This document shows positions 1-12,210 of a stretch of DNA of 64,000 bases, in pieces. Both the position numbers and the translations under genes were made by a program. The stretch is from Lumnitzera littorea (Eukaryota > Streptophyta > Magnoliopsida > Myrtales > Combretaceae). Within the stretch, counting starts at the first letter, position 1. Every line of letters starts with the position of its first letter. The stretch lies in contig JAMXBB010000007.1 in NCBI GenBank assembly GCA_024138015.1, positions 68,926,947 through 68,990,946 of the forward strand, given 5' to 3'. A model generated the notes under the pieces. The model did not search any database, was not told the origin of the DNA, and worked only from the letters and a program-made list of their open reading frames with translations.

Positions 1-2088
1 GATTGGTATCTTCGTTGAGATTACATGATAATTAAGAAATATGAAAGATAATGAGTATCTAAGTGAAATAATTATTCTATATAAGTATTTACTTAAAAAT
101 CTACCTATGTTTTCTATTTGTCTCACATAATTTTCCAGTCCAAGCTTTTTCTTTAATCATGTGTAACTTTTTTATTTTAATTCTAATTTTTATGAACTTA
201 TAGTCAATTTGTATACTTTCTAAATATTTTTATTTTTATGTTATCTTTTCTTCTTTTCTTTCCAATTTGTGAAATTAATATATACATATATATATATATA
301 ATCCTATAAATAATTACATGTAGAAAAATAACTTCTATTTTTTATTTAAAGATCACATCCATCATATCTACACATATGTATATATTTACACTTATTAACC
401 TATTATAAGAAATAAAGTACTATTATACATATACATGTAGTTTTCGATATATATATATATGTAAATACTTATACTATACTATACGTATACTTATTTAAAT
501 CTTAGAAAAATAGAGTAATATATATATATATATATGTACATATAGGTGCATATATCTACTCCTATAGTTTACTAATATATATACATGTATTGGTACTATT
601 TTACAATATTCCTCATACATATGTATATTGAAGTATACTTTATATTGTTTATATTTACATTTACTATATATATATATACACACACACTATATATATGTAT
701 AACATACATATGTACATATAGATAGGTATGTTTAAGTATATACATACACACATAAATATTTAAGAAGAGGAAAATTTACACTTATATTCAAATACATATG
801 CTTGAAATTTTTTATTTAAATTGATGGTGGAAATACATATAGCTTCTATATATATATTTCTAACACAACAATACTAACAAGTACAAATTAACAAATAAGA
901 AATATACAAAAACTTATATTACATAAGAAAAACAAAACTAATATAACATAAGGTGTTATTTGATTACTTTTGATCTTGAGAATTTTTAGAAAAGATGATG
1001 CCCTCCTTCTTCTTCTTGAAATTGGTAGAATAATAATGTAAAGATGGGGTAATATTATATAGAGTAGAAAATTGGCTGATAGCATGAAAAGGGAGGAAAA
1101 TGAAAGAGAAATGAGAAGCTTTCGAGAAAAAATTTGTGTCGACCCAAAAGTTGAAGAAGAAGAGGCTTAATTTGAATTCTTAGTTTGAAAAAGAAGGAGA
1201 AAGATATAGTGATTTCTAGATAACACACTTAGCAGCTGAGAAAGAGAAGAGAGAAAAAGGAAGGGAAAAAGACAAAGAAAAAGAAAGGAAAGAAAAGAAG
1301 AAAAGATAAGATAATAAAGTAGATTTTGACTTTACTTTTTATCTTATAAATTTTCCATATGGGGAATTATTTGAAACACTTGTATAGCTGCAACATTTAG
1401 AGGGGAGAAAAAAAGGAAAAGAAAAAAGAAAAGGAAAGGAAGAAAGAAGGAAAGGAAAAGAAGAAAGGAAAATTATAACTTTGCTTTTTAATTTTTCTTT
1501 AAATTTTTTCCAACTTTTAGATAATGTTTAGGATAAAATATAAGATGTAAAATTAACGTATGCTATATGATATATGAACATGAAATATGTAGTAGAATTA
1601 AATCAAAATAAATTAATTAATATAAAATTAATGAACACATATATATGGAATCACAAATAGTCAAAAGATATTAACTGTAATCTTGTTCGTTAATTTGTTA
1701 CTCCTTATGTTTATTAGTATTTAGGAGTTATTTTTATTCATTTGTTAGCAATTTTACGTGATTACGAGTATCTATCAATAATTATACCTAATTAGGGCTT
1801 TATCACTATTATGGTAACTTTATAGGTTTTATAACCTTAAAGTTTTAGTTTTAAAGTTTTATCAAGTTCAGATTCCTTCTTTTGTATTTATGCATACATA
1901 GGATTTATGGGTTTTTTCTTTTTTTAATACGTGATTAGAGTTTCAATGAGTATATTAGAGTTTTTATCATTCTAGTTAAGTTTAGGTTTATAATTTATTT
2001 AAATTTTTGACTAGTTTGGCCTTATTGACTGATGAAGCTATCTAAGGAACTTGGATCCAAATTTAAGGCTAAAACTAAAAATTTACAG
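1..2088. other. AT-rich noncoding DNA with TA microsatellites
   Basis: I see no gene here. The first 900 bases are dominated by TA-type simple repeats (for example around 284-300, 447-461, 517-535 and 664-680) and poly(A/T). The short ORFs are Ile/Tyr-rich translations of these repeats and are not credible proteins. The left flank of the MULE starts directly after this stretch. Confidence 0.7.
1226..1470. repeat. Two purine-rich (GA/A) tracts
   Basis: Two long A/G-only tracts (about 1236-1320 and 1399-1470) are each followed by a similar pyrimidine-rich AT segment containing actttacttttt or actttgcttttt. This suggests a degenerate local duplication of about 160 bp. Such tracts are common in plant LTRs but no LTR boundary is visible here. 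Confidence 0.4.
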
Positions 2089-2097
2089 GGTTTATAG
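2089..2097. repeat. 9-bp target site duplication, left copy (MULE)
   Basis: The sequence ggtttatag occurs here and exactly again at 8541-8549, directly outside the two inverted ends of the element. A 9-bp duplication is the hallmark of Mutator-superfamily insertion. Confidence 0.75.
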
Positions 2098-2195
2098 GGG
2101 AAAAGAAAAAAAAATGCAAAAAAAAAAAGTGAAAATGAAAATACGGCATTTAGGAAATTTATTAAAAAAAATACAGCATTTGAAATTGCCTCTAC
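2098..2195 (+). repeat. MULE left terminal inverted repeat
   Basis: Aligns with the reverse complement of 8443-8540 over about 97 bases. Both arms share an A-rich start ending in aaaaaaatgcaaa, then a cggcattt/cagcattt core, then an ending of the type tttgaaat.gcctct or cttgaaatcatctct. Identity is roughly 65-70% by eye, best at the inner half (2138-2192). Confidence 0.65.
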
Positions 2196-3048
2196 ATATA
2201 AGTCTATTGCCCCTTCTTCTTCCCCATTCTACATGCCCAATTTCTTTAATACTCTCTCTCTCTTTAACCATTAGAGAAAACCCTCTACCAAATCAGTAAT
2301 TTAGGTCCCTTTTTTTTACAAATCAATTATAGAACGGAGTAGTTGCATGGTATAGGTTGATATCGTAGGAAGTTTTTTGAAAACGGTAAGACAATCGATG
2401 TGCTATTATTATTTTCTCTCTCTAGACATCAAAATAGGAAAATTTATAATTTTTACTCGTTTTGATTTGTTTTAAGCATATGTTTTATGAAGAAATAATG
2501 TTATGACTTAATGCATGATGGTACATTGTTAGATACTAATAAATTATGGGATAAGTGTGTATGTTTGTATTTAATATGTTATTTTAAACTTTACTATGAA
2601 AAGGTATGATTTTTATCTGTTTTGATTCGTTTAAAAGTATATATTTTTCGAAGAAATAGTGTTATGACTTAATACGTAAGGGTACATCGTTGTATACTGG
2701 TAATTTTATAGTTGCTTTGATTTGTATTAAGTATGTGATATGTTAATTTTTTAAAAAAAATTATACTAATTATTGTAAATTATAATGCATATATAATGGT
2801 GTTATTAAGAAATTAGTTGTAAATTATACCCATTAGCTTCCATAATATTAGTTGTAAAAAAGAAATTAGTGGTACAATAAATAATATAAATATTATTATT
2901 TACTAATATTTTATGCAATGAGACTCGTTAGCTTTCATAATATTAGTTGTGAAAAGAAATTAGTATCTATTAGCATAAGGTAGTAGTTGTACACGCGCAT
3001 ACTAAAGTTTATGCAGTTGATGTGTTAAATAGGTGTATAATGGATAAT

Positions 3049-5600
3049 ATGAGGTTTGTTTGCTATGTTGATGGAAATATTATGGAAGGAGAGGATGGGG
3101 TGCGATATGATAAGCGCTCGAGAATAGTAGTCGGAGTTCCATTTGGGGTGGTGTATGACTAGGTAGTTAGAATGATATGTAATCAATATCGGGTTGACAT
3201 GACAACACATCGGATCGAGCTAATTCATAGATGCTCCCTCGTAAGTGGGACTAGGGATATGTTTAGTGTCATCCCCATCAGTAATGATTACAATGTGCAA
3301 CAATTGATGGCTTCCTTAGTAAGGTGTGGTGGAGTTAGTGGTTCTATGGAAATATATATTAAAATTCATGAAGTGAACCTACTACTAATAGGCCTTATTA
3401 TAATTGAAGATGATGTCAGACAGCACAGTGATGATATTAGATTGCAAGTTGAAACTAGGGTGTTTAATTCTTGAGCGGTTTTACCAAGGAATGTATTGAG
3501 CACTAGTCGCATGTCTAATGAACCTAATGTCTTGATCACCAATGAGTCAAATAGAGATACTGATATGGAGAATGAACTGGCATTTGGTGACATTGATGAA
3601 GATTTTGATAATGCAGATTGTAATGCGGATGTTGGCTTAAGTGAATGTTGGTTGCAGGAAGTGGAAGAAGTACAAGGGTCATGTGGATGAAACGATTAGA
3701 GACATGGGTTATCAACATTTGTAGACCTAGTCGGGATGTTGGAACTTATGCCCTTCTATATGTTAAGTGTCGGGGATGGACTGGTGGTTGATGATAGTAT
3801 AAGTGGTAGTGAACGGTGCTTCAGTAATGAATTGAAGGTGGGCATGCAGTTTGAGAGTAAAAAACATCTACAGATAGCTGTGATGCTACATCATGTTATG
3901 AACCACCATGACTTCATTGTAAAGGAGTCTGAACTAACGTTATGGTCTATTATATGCGTTGATTGGGAAAAGGGTTGTAGGTGGAGACTTCCAGCTTATA
4001 AGAAGCAGCATGTAGGATGCTTTGTCATAATCAGGTTCGTAGGTTCACATATGTGCCTTAATCCCACAATTAGCTAGGACCACTCAAAATTGGACTCAAA
4101 CATGCTATCTTACTTTCTAATTAAGGATGTTTGAGAGTCACCAAGCGTTAAGATAAGATACTTATAGGCGATTATTTGCAAGCAATACGGTTATATTATC
4201 CACATTAAGAGAATTAAGGAAGCGAAACGCAAAGCAATTGCATAGGTTTATGATAAGTAGGAAGAATCATATACGGTGATCACACATCTACTAAATGCGA
4301 TTTAAGAGGCTAATCCCAATACTATGGTAGAGTGGAGATGGCAAGATAGTGATACTGTTAGGTACGTGTTCTTCGACAAGGTCTTCTGGGCATTCGAACT
4401 ATGCATTGATGCGTTTACACATTGTAGGCTTATGGTTACGATCGACATAACATTCTTATATGGGAAGTAACAAGCATAAATTGCTGATTGTGATAGGAGT
4501 TGATGGTCAAAATCACATAATCCCATGTGGTTTCGCCCTAGTTGATGAAGAATGTTTCAATAGCTAGAGTTGGTTCATAACGTATGTGCTCATGCACATT
4601 ATAGGAGATTATACTGATATATGTTTGATTTTGGATCGTCATGCTGGTATCTAGTTTGTAGTACAAGGTAAGAATGTAGAATGGTTAAGGGGTTGGCTTT
4701 AGCGATGGTATATTCAACACGTCGTTAGTAACTTCAACATTCGAGATAAGAACAAAGACTGCAAAGAGGTGATAAAGAAGGTCGCTTACCAATTATAACC
4801 TCAAAAGTTTTACGCTTACTATGACAAGGCCAAGATTATGAGCCCCCATATTAGATCTTACTTTAGAGGCCTGCATCTTAAACTGTGGATGCTAGCATAT
4901 GACGATGGCGCTCGGTTTGGTCATAGGACGACTGATATTGTAGAAAGTTATAACAATGCTTTACATGATGATAGAAACTTGCTCGTCGTGGCACTACTTA
5001 AGAAAAGTTTCTACAATTGTAACGATTACTTTAATAAATTTATGATCAAGTTAGCGGAGCAAATGGGCATTGGTAAAGTGTTGACCAAATTTGTGGAGAG
5101 AAAGTTTGATAGGTCGCGTAAAGTGGCCAATGGTCACCAAGTCATGATTTTTTTACTACAATGAGCAAATATTTGAGCTCATAATAGTGCTCAAACCAAT
5201 GGCGCACAGGCAAAAAGTAGAGAATAGCTATACGGTTGCCTTTAGGATCGTACGATGTACCGGCAACAAGTGGCAAACATACAAAATTTTGTGCCCACCG
5301 CTATAGCTATTATGAAAAAAATGAGCATGGATTGTGTTGCACACATTAGGTTTTGGTTCATAATGCAAAATCAACTATGTGTATATGCACATTCCTTCAT
5401 GCCCTGTATTGATAAGTTTAGTTGATCATATCTTGACATTCTTATGTGGCATCCTATTACAACATTAGACAAGGTTAGGAATCCAAGTAGGTTACAGGAC
5501 AAATGATTTTAGAATGAGATGGACATTTAGGAGGGACCATTAACTTACACCTATGGGCTATGCAGTGGGGATGGACATAATAGGAGAAGATGTTCGTAGC
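3049..5600 (+). pseudogene. Mutator-like (MuDR-type) transposase, decayed
   Basis: Remains of a plant MULE transposase in order: an N-terminal PB1-like segment (3049-3390, starting MRFVCYVDGNIMEG), an acidic linker (3496-3690), a MuDR DNA-binding domain (about 3800-4090, with the GC.WRLPA and GSHMC motifs), the MULE catalytic domain (about 4370-4870, with VTIDITFLYG and ICLILDRHAGI carrying two candidate catalytic Asp residues), a region with HIRSYFRGLHLKLW and RTTDIVESYNNAL, a SWIM-type zinc finger around 5220-5400, and a CCHC-like knuckle at about 5545-5590 (GLCSGDGHNRRRC). More than ten in-frame stops and several frameshifts break it. An intact copy would bind the element ends and catalyse transposition. 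Family identity is firm from motif order; exact ends are estimated. Confidence 0.8.
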
Positions 5601-5791
5601 GAGGAAGATAACCAACGTCAAGTGGATCCATCGGTAGTTCACTTATTGAATGTGAAAAAAACCCATGATAATATTGATTGATTAGATATATGGCAGTAGT
5701 AGTTATTTTTTTTCTAACTTTTTGTTTTTATCATATGAGTTTTCTAGTAAGCTTATAGATTTTCTTTCCTCTTTTATACTTATAGGAGTAG

Positions 5792-7828
5792 ATGAATCCA
5801 AGATCAGCAAATAAGTTACTACTTCACTTGCAGTCATCCCATAGATCTAAGCTAGTGTCGGGTGGTTAGATAAGGAATAGTAAATGGAAAACATATTTGC
5901 AATTTGTTCCATTTTCTATATTGATTATAACAATATTTCTTCTTCCTTGGTTATAGGAAAACTATTGGCTCAGGTGCCGTAGACGTGAGGCGATATTTAA
6001 GCGTCAGGATGGCCAGGAGATCCCGATAGACCTATGTATGATCTCGTATCTAGAGCAATTAGGTTTCATTAGTATACGCTAGGTTCCCTTCATACAATTA
6101 GATTGGAACTTGATTACCACCCTAGCTGAGTGATGGAGGGAGGAGATACATACATTTCACTTCTATACTGGCGAGATGATGGTGATGCTACAGGATATAT
6201 CTTTGCTCATAGGTTTGCCAATTGATGGTGATGCAATGACTGGAGTGACGGCTTCTACTAGGTAGGCTGACATAGTCATCGCCTATTAGGAATTCGCCCA
6301 CCAAAGAGTGCCTTAAAGGGTACCAAATTGAAGTTGTCGTAGTTGAAGGACTTCATCAATTTGCCTTTTGATGTGAATAAGGAGAAAGTATGGCACTTTA
6401 CGAGGTCACATATCATGCAATTGATCAGGGGTATGTTGTTCTTAGATAAGTCTAATAATGTCATACACCTTGCCATGACTAGGCGATATGTGTAGGGAGC
6501 AGCTTATTTGGCATAGCTATACCACTAGTTGTACTTAGCTTCTAGGGCTGACGTAGGAGAGATTAATGGTCCATTGGTTATTCTATAGGTATGGGCATAG
6601 GAGCATTTCCCACACATCGCCCCTTTGCGTTGTTGGATTATGATAGTTGTCAATAGTCGACCACTTATGAGTTGATGGGGGGCAAACTTTGATGTGACTA
6701 AGCTACCCACGCATGTGGTTGGATAGTATAGAGATGCATTCAATCACTAGCATCAGGAGCAGGTATGTATTTACCAAAACTGTTCTTTTTATTCATTTAG
6801 TAATAGTTACTTTTTTCATCTTCATTGTCGATCATCAATTCAGGTTGTTTAGATTCTATATGACCACGATGATGTAGCCAGATTGCTAGCTTATTGTCGG
6901 TATAGGAGTGATGTATGGCTAGCCTGTGTACCACTCATATGCTTCCACATCATGGAGATGCACTATCTCGATTGTATCGCTAAATAATTTGGTGGGATAC
7001 AGGAGATCCTATCCCACCTTGATACGAAATGTGCCCTGTATGATATCAACCTGAAGGGCAGGACAAATATAAATTGGGCGACCTACCATGTAGCTTAGAT
7101 AGCATAATAGGAGGATCGCCAAAATCGGATAGCTTAAGTTCAACCACTACCTTGTGTACATCTTAACTATGTCCCTTAGGATAAGTAAGTTGCCCGTAGA
7201 TATATCAGCTAATCTAGGGCTTCTTAGATGTATATGGTACATACAATTGCATTTTCATTTATACTTTTATTTTCCAATTTATATGCAACTTAAACTTTTG
7301 CATTCGGAATGCAGGCGGACTTCATACGTAGAGTGCCACACATGTCATATGAGGACATATTATCTAGGCAGCATTGAGTAGATGACCTCATCTAGGGGAT
7401 TATTGTGGTCCACCTAGGCGACTCAGCTTCACCCGGTCCAGATGTCAACTAAGACGACTCCCCACTAGATGAACCACAGACAGGTAGGGGTCATGGGGCA
7501 CATAGTCATTGTTGAGTTAGGGGCTGAGGACGTAAATAGCTTGATGTAGAGATTCACAACGATGCTTCTCCTCTACACTTCTCATTGCCAGCATCTCCTG
7601 GACCACCTGGATTTGAGTTCTACAAGCCATTCTTTAGGGAGAGCTTCGGCGATCCTATGTATCACACCCCTATCATCGAAGAAGCCTACATTAGTCAATT
7701 TCATACCCTTCCGACACCATTCAGGAGGCCGATTAGAGATACTCAGTACAACATGGGTAAAGGAGTTATGCAGATGCACCCTTCTCTGGTCCCCATGCAT
7801 GGATCATTCTTAGGTGCTTACAACTAAG
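5792..7828 (+). pseudogene. Plant mobile domain (PMD) gene, MAIN-like, decayed
   Basis: Begins MNPRSANKLLLHLQSSHRS, then, after a likely intron ending at 5956 (ttatag), continues with RRREAIFKRQDGQEIPID, a QLDWNLITTLAE.W motif, FHFYTGEMMVMLQDISLLIG (about 6140-6215) and VPLICFHIMEMHYLD (about 6925-6970). These are hallmarks of the PMD family (Pfam PF10536; MAINTENANCE OF MERISTEMS and PP7-long-form homologues). Further introns are 6763-6843 (ag|gtatgt to ttcag) and about 7230-7314 (ending aatgcag). The C-terminal exon (7315-7828) is proline-rich with an uninterrupted 80-codon stretch. Host PMD proteins act in the nucleus in gene and transposon silencing; transposon-borne copies are common. 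Many stops make this copy non-functional. Confidence 0.75.
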
Positions 7829-8442
7829 ATGGTAGACAAATCACATAGCTAGATGTAACTTAGATGGTTTAGCTACAAGACAACACAAAACCTTAAGATG
7901 CTTGCCCACTACCTCGATGACAACACTGACGTCATTAGCTTTGTATATTTCACTTCTTATTTACTTTCTTTATTTTTGAAACACTATTTAGCTATTTTGA
8001 CAAATTACTTACATTTCGTTCAATGGTTTCATTTCTTCATAATTTAAAGTTATTTACAATTTTAGATATCGATTCAAAACATGTATTGTGTAGTATTGAA
8101 CTTGGACATAATTGAACATCTCACAAATAAATAATTAGATATAATTTCACTGATTGATTAAAAAAAATAATTGTCAACTAAACATCATGTTTTGGACACA
8201 TTTTTAACTAAAATCTTGCATGGGCTCCACTAAATTTGAGATAATGCAATTTTCAACTATAATCATATATAGACTTGACTAAATTTAAAGTGAAGGGGTA
8301 GATGAAAATGTAAAATGTAAAATGTAAAATGTGGGTGTATTGAAATAATTTGTACTAAAATCGGATGTTAGGTGTGTAAAATTTGTATTAAAATTGTCTC
8401 TTAAAGAGACGAGTTCAATTTGTACTAAAATAGCCTCTTTAA
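7829..8442. other. MULE 3' noncoding region with short repeats
   Basis: No gene seen. At 8395-8470 there are two related copies of a short palindrome-like motif (tctcttaaagaga and ctctttaagaga) about 45 bp apart, and a triple repeat of aaaatgt near 8306-8330. AT-rich otherwise. Confidence 0.5.
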
Positions 8443-8540
8443 GAGATGATTTCAAGTGTGGTATTTTTAGGATAATTCTCCCAAATGCTGCATTTTTGTA
8501 ATATATATATATATATATTTGCATTTTTTTCCTTTTCTTA
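8443..8540 (-). repeat. MULE right terminal inverted repeat
   Basis: Reverse complement matches 2098-2195 (see left repeat). A (TA)n run at about 8500-8519 replaces part of the poly(A) seen in the left end. The element ends ccttttctta directly before the duplicated ggtttatag. Confidence 0.65.
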
Positions 8541-8549
8541 GGTTTATAG
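8541..8549. repeat. 9-bp target site duplication, right copy (MULE)
   Basis: Exact copy of 2089-2097 (ggtttatag). Confidence 0.75.
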
Positions 8550-9247
8550 AGAGTGAATCAAGGGAGTTGAGCAATAACGGCTTATAGGTTGGGCCTAGCA
8601 AGTATAGGTGGGTGTTCCTTTTATAAGAAGTGAAATGATGAGAGAATCTAGAACCCCTTACTTAGTAGCCTTTTGCGCCATTTATAGGGGAAAAGGGATG
8701 CGCTTATCGAGATACTTGGAGTCCTAGGGTTCACTCGTATAGGTTGCTGGCAGACGACATGTGCTATGGAGTTAACAGAGAGATTTTGAATCGTAATCGA
8801 CTACGATCATGCTAGAAGCCACATTTGCAACTCAGTGGCTTAACATTTATAGGGGTTTTCGGGTGTACTAATCGTACTGGGATGTTAGATGGCCATTAAT
8901 GAGCTGCAAGTGAGTGTTGGAGCTAAATACAACAGATAAAGTTAAGGACGCTGGGTAAGCCTACAGGTGCTCGACTAGGGCTGAATTGGGCTCCTTAGAG
9001 CTTACAAAGATGTTATCATCTACTATGCCCAACTTGAGTATACTTGGTTCAGTGCTTGAAGATAGATCTGCTTAGAAAGGTCGCTGGGATGCTTGTAGTA
9101 TGAATTGCTAGGGTGATCTCAGCTAGGTGTTCGAGTAGGTCACAACATAAAGGGGGAGCAAGATACTCATCTGTATGCTTCTTGGTGAGCCTTTGGGAGC
9201 CTTCTAGCGGATTGAGCCTTGGGCTGAGCAAGAATTGGACATCCACA
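8550..9247 (-). repeat. 3' LTR of Tat element 1 (truncated)
   Basis: Colinear with 31951-32649: shared landmarks include gagagtgaatc at the left, ggtgggt.ttc.ttt.taagaagtgaa, ccatttataggg, and the right terminus gagcaagaatt.g.catc. Read on the minus strand it begins TGTGGATGTCC. About 180 bp present at the left of the other LTR (31767-31950) is missing here, where the MULE abuts. The two LTRs are roughly 75-80% alike by eye, so the element is old. Confidence 0.75.
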
Positions 9248-9262
9248 CTTGCCCCTCTACTC
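9248..9262 (-). promoter_or_regulatory. Polypurine tract of Tat element 1
   Basis: The plus strand reads cttgcccctctact directly after the LTR end, that is AG-rich GTAGAGGGGCAAG on the element strand, immediately upstream of the 3' LTR. This is the expected primer for plus-strand DNA synthesis. Confidence 0.6.
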
Positions 9263-9815
9263 TGCTTAGCGTAGAAGACGCAAGGAGAGCAACTTGGATA
9301 AGGTGATCGGACTGAGGCGAGATGGATTTGGTTATAAGTAGGGACTTACATCGTTACTTTGCAAAGTGATGTGTAACATCTTTGGTTAGGTTTGCCTCCT
9401 TATACGGTGGTACTTAGCATGACCGATGTAATTGTTAGATTACCTAAGGAGTCGTGTTGACTTCTTTGGAAAGTGTAGTATACGTTGATTACTTTCCATG
9501 AATGGTTGCGTACGTAGGGTTATCTTATGCCATGTTACATCAATGATTCACGCGTGTAAGTTGATCAAGCCCCTCTACTTATGGAGTGGGACATGTGGAT
9601 AGCTAAGGTTTGGCATACATCTTATAGTAGGTTCGTACTCTAGGAATGGGAGAAACAGTTCAACTTCCCCTTTTGGTTATCTATATAAAGGAGTAGCCAA
9701 TGCTTCATTTTCTTCATTGCATTGTGAATCTTAGGGAAACTCAGTTGAATTTTTTCTTTGAGAACTAACCCTATTCTTCTCTAACTTCAATTTTCCTCCT
9801 TGATTGTTATTAATG
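9263..9815 (+). other. Upstream region of the antisense gene
   Basis: No ORF. This stretch separates the LTR/polypurine tract from the antisense gene and holds its putative promoter and a pyrimidine-rich leader (about 9700-9810). Confidence 0.5.
9685..9693 (+). promoter_or_regulatory. TATA box candidate for the antisense gene
   Basis: ctatataaagg, matching the plant TATA consensus, lies about 125 bp upstream of the first ATG of the antisense gene and is followed by a C/T-rich leader. Position and orientation fit a dedicated promoter, but this rests on sequence only. Confidence 0.5.
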
Positions 9816-12210
9816 ATGGCTAATTAGAGTGCATTCAACCAATAAAGTGAGTATGTATCAGTTTCAAGAGAGGTTGATGAGGGTTATGAGCACATGGTTT
9901 GAGAAGGGGGTGGTAACCTTATTCCCCATGAAATGACGACAGTAGAAATGACATTGGGTAGTAGAGATGGGGTACTCTTGATGTGGGTAGAGAGAAAGGA
10001 ATGGACACAGTAAAGGTCGGGCAATGTGTATCACCCAGATGGTAAGGAGGAAAAGGTAGGGGTGGTACTACGCACAACCAATACCAATGATAGATATTGT
10101 ACCCGTATGTACTATAAGGAGAGTGAGATTAAGTTGAGGTTGGTTAGCAAGATGGTTAGCGATGTGCTTATATAGTAAGTAAAGGTGCTAACGGTCGGAC
10201 ATAGGGCTTTTCAAATAGGGGACAATCGATCGTTTTGCATGTATACGAAGCCATTCAAGCTCTGTCTTTAACTTCCTTTCTCTTAGTTTTTGGTCGAAGT
10301 TTTCAACTACTTCAAGGTTGCCCTTAGAATTCCAAGTGCTAATGCTTAGGTATCGCTCCTTGCATTCAAGGCGCTATGTTTATGGATTTTACGAAGGCTA
10401 ATACCCCTATTGTTTAAATACTTCTTCTATATGAAGAGGTCGGTTGATGGTTAGGTATATATTGTCAATCGAGGGGGGATGTTGAAGATCTTTGATTAGT
10501 TATTGAATAATGTAGATGATTGGAAAGATTTTTTCTTTTGTGTATGTATTCCTAAGTAGCTAGACTTCCAAATAGAATGTACTATGCCCATTCAAGGTAG
10601 TGGGGCAAGTATGGAGCTGTTAGACCTCACAAGGTAGAAAAACTGTGTCCACTATCTATCTATCAAAAGAATGGTGAGAGTTCGGGGTTGTTTGGGTCTG
10701 AGATGCGTATCTCTTATCCTTTACCAAAGAGGGGTGGTTAGATGTCTATAGTGTCGCTTTGTCATTGTAGTAGGGGACATCGGGCTTGATTGTCCTCGAC
10801 GTAGTAAGTATTGATGTCATTGTTTTGATTTGCTAAGTTAAATTGTTTGTTTCTTTGTAGCTATGGAGCTAGCATTTGATAGGGTGAAAGCAAAGTTGCT
10901 CTTTGTTTGGTCTTGGTTAATGGAAAAGGTGGTTGAGTCCGACCAAAAGAGAAAACAACTTGTTGTGGAGGGGGAGGGGGAGACTTTGTGTCATCCCTCT
11001 AAGAAGAGCAAGAAGTAGAAGGATAGAAGGCAACCAATGCTTCTCGAAGTAGTGCAACATATAATAGGAGATGTCCTCATTGGTGTTATTATAGGTAGTC
11101 CAAGGCGTAAAGAGGTAGCTTCTGGTTGTACGTTGGGGCAGGGGGCACAAGCTTTGTCGATCCTTCAGAGGGGGTCCAAGGGGTTAATGTTCGAGGTGAA
11201 GGGTAGCAGGAGGACTCTATGTCAACCCCTTAGAATATTGGGGTCTCGACCATCAAGATCTCTAACGATGGGGATGTTTATCCATTAGTCCATCGTGGTA
11301 ATTGACTAATGGTGGTGGAGGTGCCCCTGCCTTCTCTTGTGTCTGCAGCTGGACCTTCAAGGCTCATGGATCAATTGAAAGCTTAATTTAAGCAATTCTT
11401 TATCAAGAAGAGTGACATCGAGGCTTTAATAAAGTTACTATGGAGGTATAAGGAGGTGAGTGAGTGTTGATTTTTGTTTAAGAGTTTCATGTCGTTTAGT
11501 TGGTTAATGTTGTGTATTGCCTATAACTATGTGATATACTTGAGTTTGTCCTCACGCATAACGATGTGTATCAGTAATTGAAAGGGAGTTGTGTGAGGGC
11601 TGAGGTAGGGAGGCTCCACGAGGCATTGGAGGGGGAGAAGAAGAGGTGTAACGACTTGACTGCCAAATACAGGGATCTCGAGTACGAACATGAAGAGTTG
11701 AAAGGGCGGGTTAGCAAGTTGAAGGTTGAACTGAAAAAGGCCAAAGACTCCATCAAGGCTATTAAGGGCGACGTAGCCACACTATAGGCCAAGATAGGGA
11801 CTAAGGAAGGGGAATTGGAAGGAGCACAGGTTAATTTTGCCTAAAGGGAGGCTGAGTTGTTGAAGGGCAAGGGTCTTACTACTAAAGTGAAACAAGACAT
11901 ATTTATAGAGACCCTTGACGATCCATTGATTGAGAAGGCCTTAACTTCTATTGCTTATGCTCTGGTTGAGGAGGTTAGGAAGTAGGTTTGCAAACAAATT
12001 CCTAAAGTAGATCTATCCTTCCCTAACTAACTCAATGACCTTGAAGCCAATGATAGGGAATGGAGAGGAGGCTGTGTGCTTAGAGGGCTCTACCAGGAGT
12101 TCCATTAGTAGCATTGACAATGGGCGAAATGAGGATCGAGACAAGGACAAAAGCAAGGAGGGCAAACAAGATGAAGGTTTAGGGAGAATGTGGTCAATGA
12201 GTAAGCTAAG
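9816..12210 (+). pseudogene. Antisense extra gene of Tat element 1 (gypsy-type transposon domain plus coiled coil)
   Basis: Starts ATGGCTAAT and reads opposite to the host retrotransposon. At about 10220-10480 it matches the pattern of the 'putative gypsy type transposon' domain (Pfam PF04195 type): MYTKPFKLCL, FNYFKVA, LLAFKALCL and YFFYMKRSVDG in order. A candidate intron is 10804-10860 (gtaagt to tttgtag) and another about 11456-11574 (gag|gtgagt to tatcag). The C-terminal part (11578-12010) is a strong coiled coil, with Leu/Val heptads and charged runs such as EEHEELKGRVSKL-type blocks, then DPLIEKALTSIAYALVEEV. Stops occur mainly at Gln positions. Function of such genes is unknown. The family call is by motif memory, not by search. 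Confidence 0.65.

Larger units (their letters stand above)
2098..8540 (+). mobile_element. Mutator-like element (MULE) with transposase and PMD gene
   Basis: This 6.4-kb element is bounded by degenerate inverted ends (2098-2195 and 8443-8540) and an exact 9-bp duplication (ggtttatag) just outside them. It contains, on the plus strand, a decayed MuDR-type transposase (3049-5600) followed by a decayed plant mobile domain gene (5792-7828). Both reading frames have many stops, so it cannot mobilise itself. The right end abuts the truncated 3' LTR of Tat element 1. PMD genes linked to MULE transposases are known in eudicots. The preserved target duplication shows the insertion is intact at its ends even though the genes are dead. 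Confidence 0.8.

Noticed and set aside
7582..7800. Minus-strand 72-codon ORF opposite the PMD exon
   Set aside because: It is a shadow of the plus-strand proline-rich exon, which has family support.
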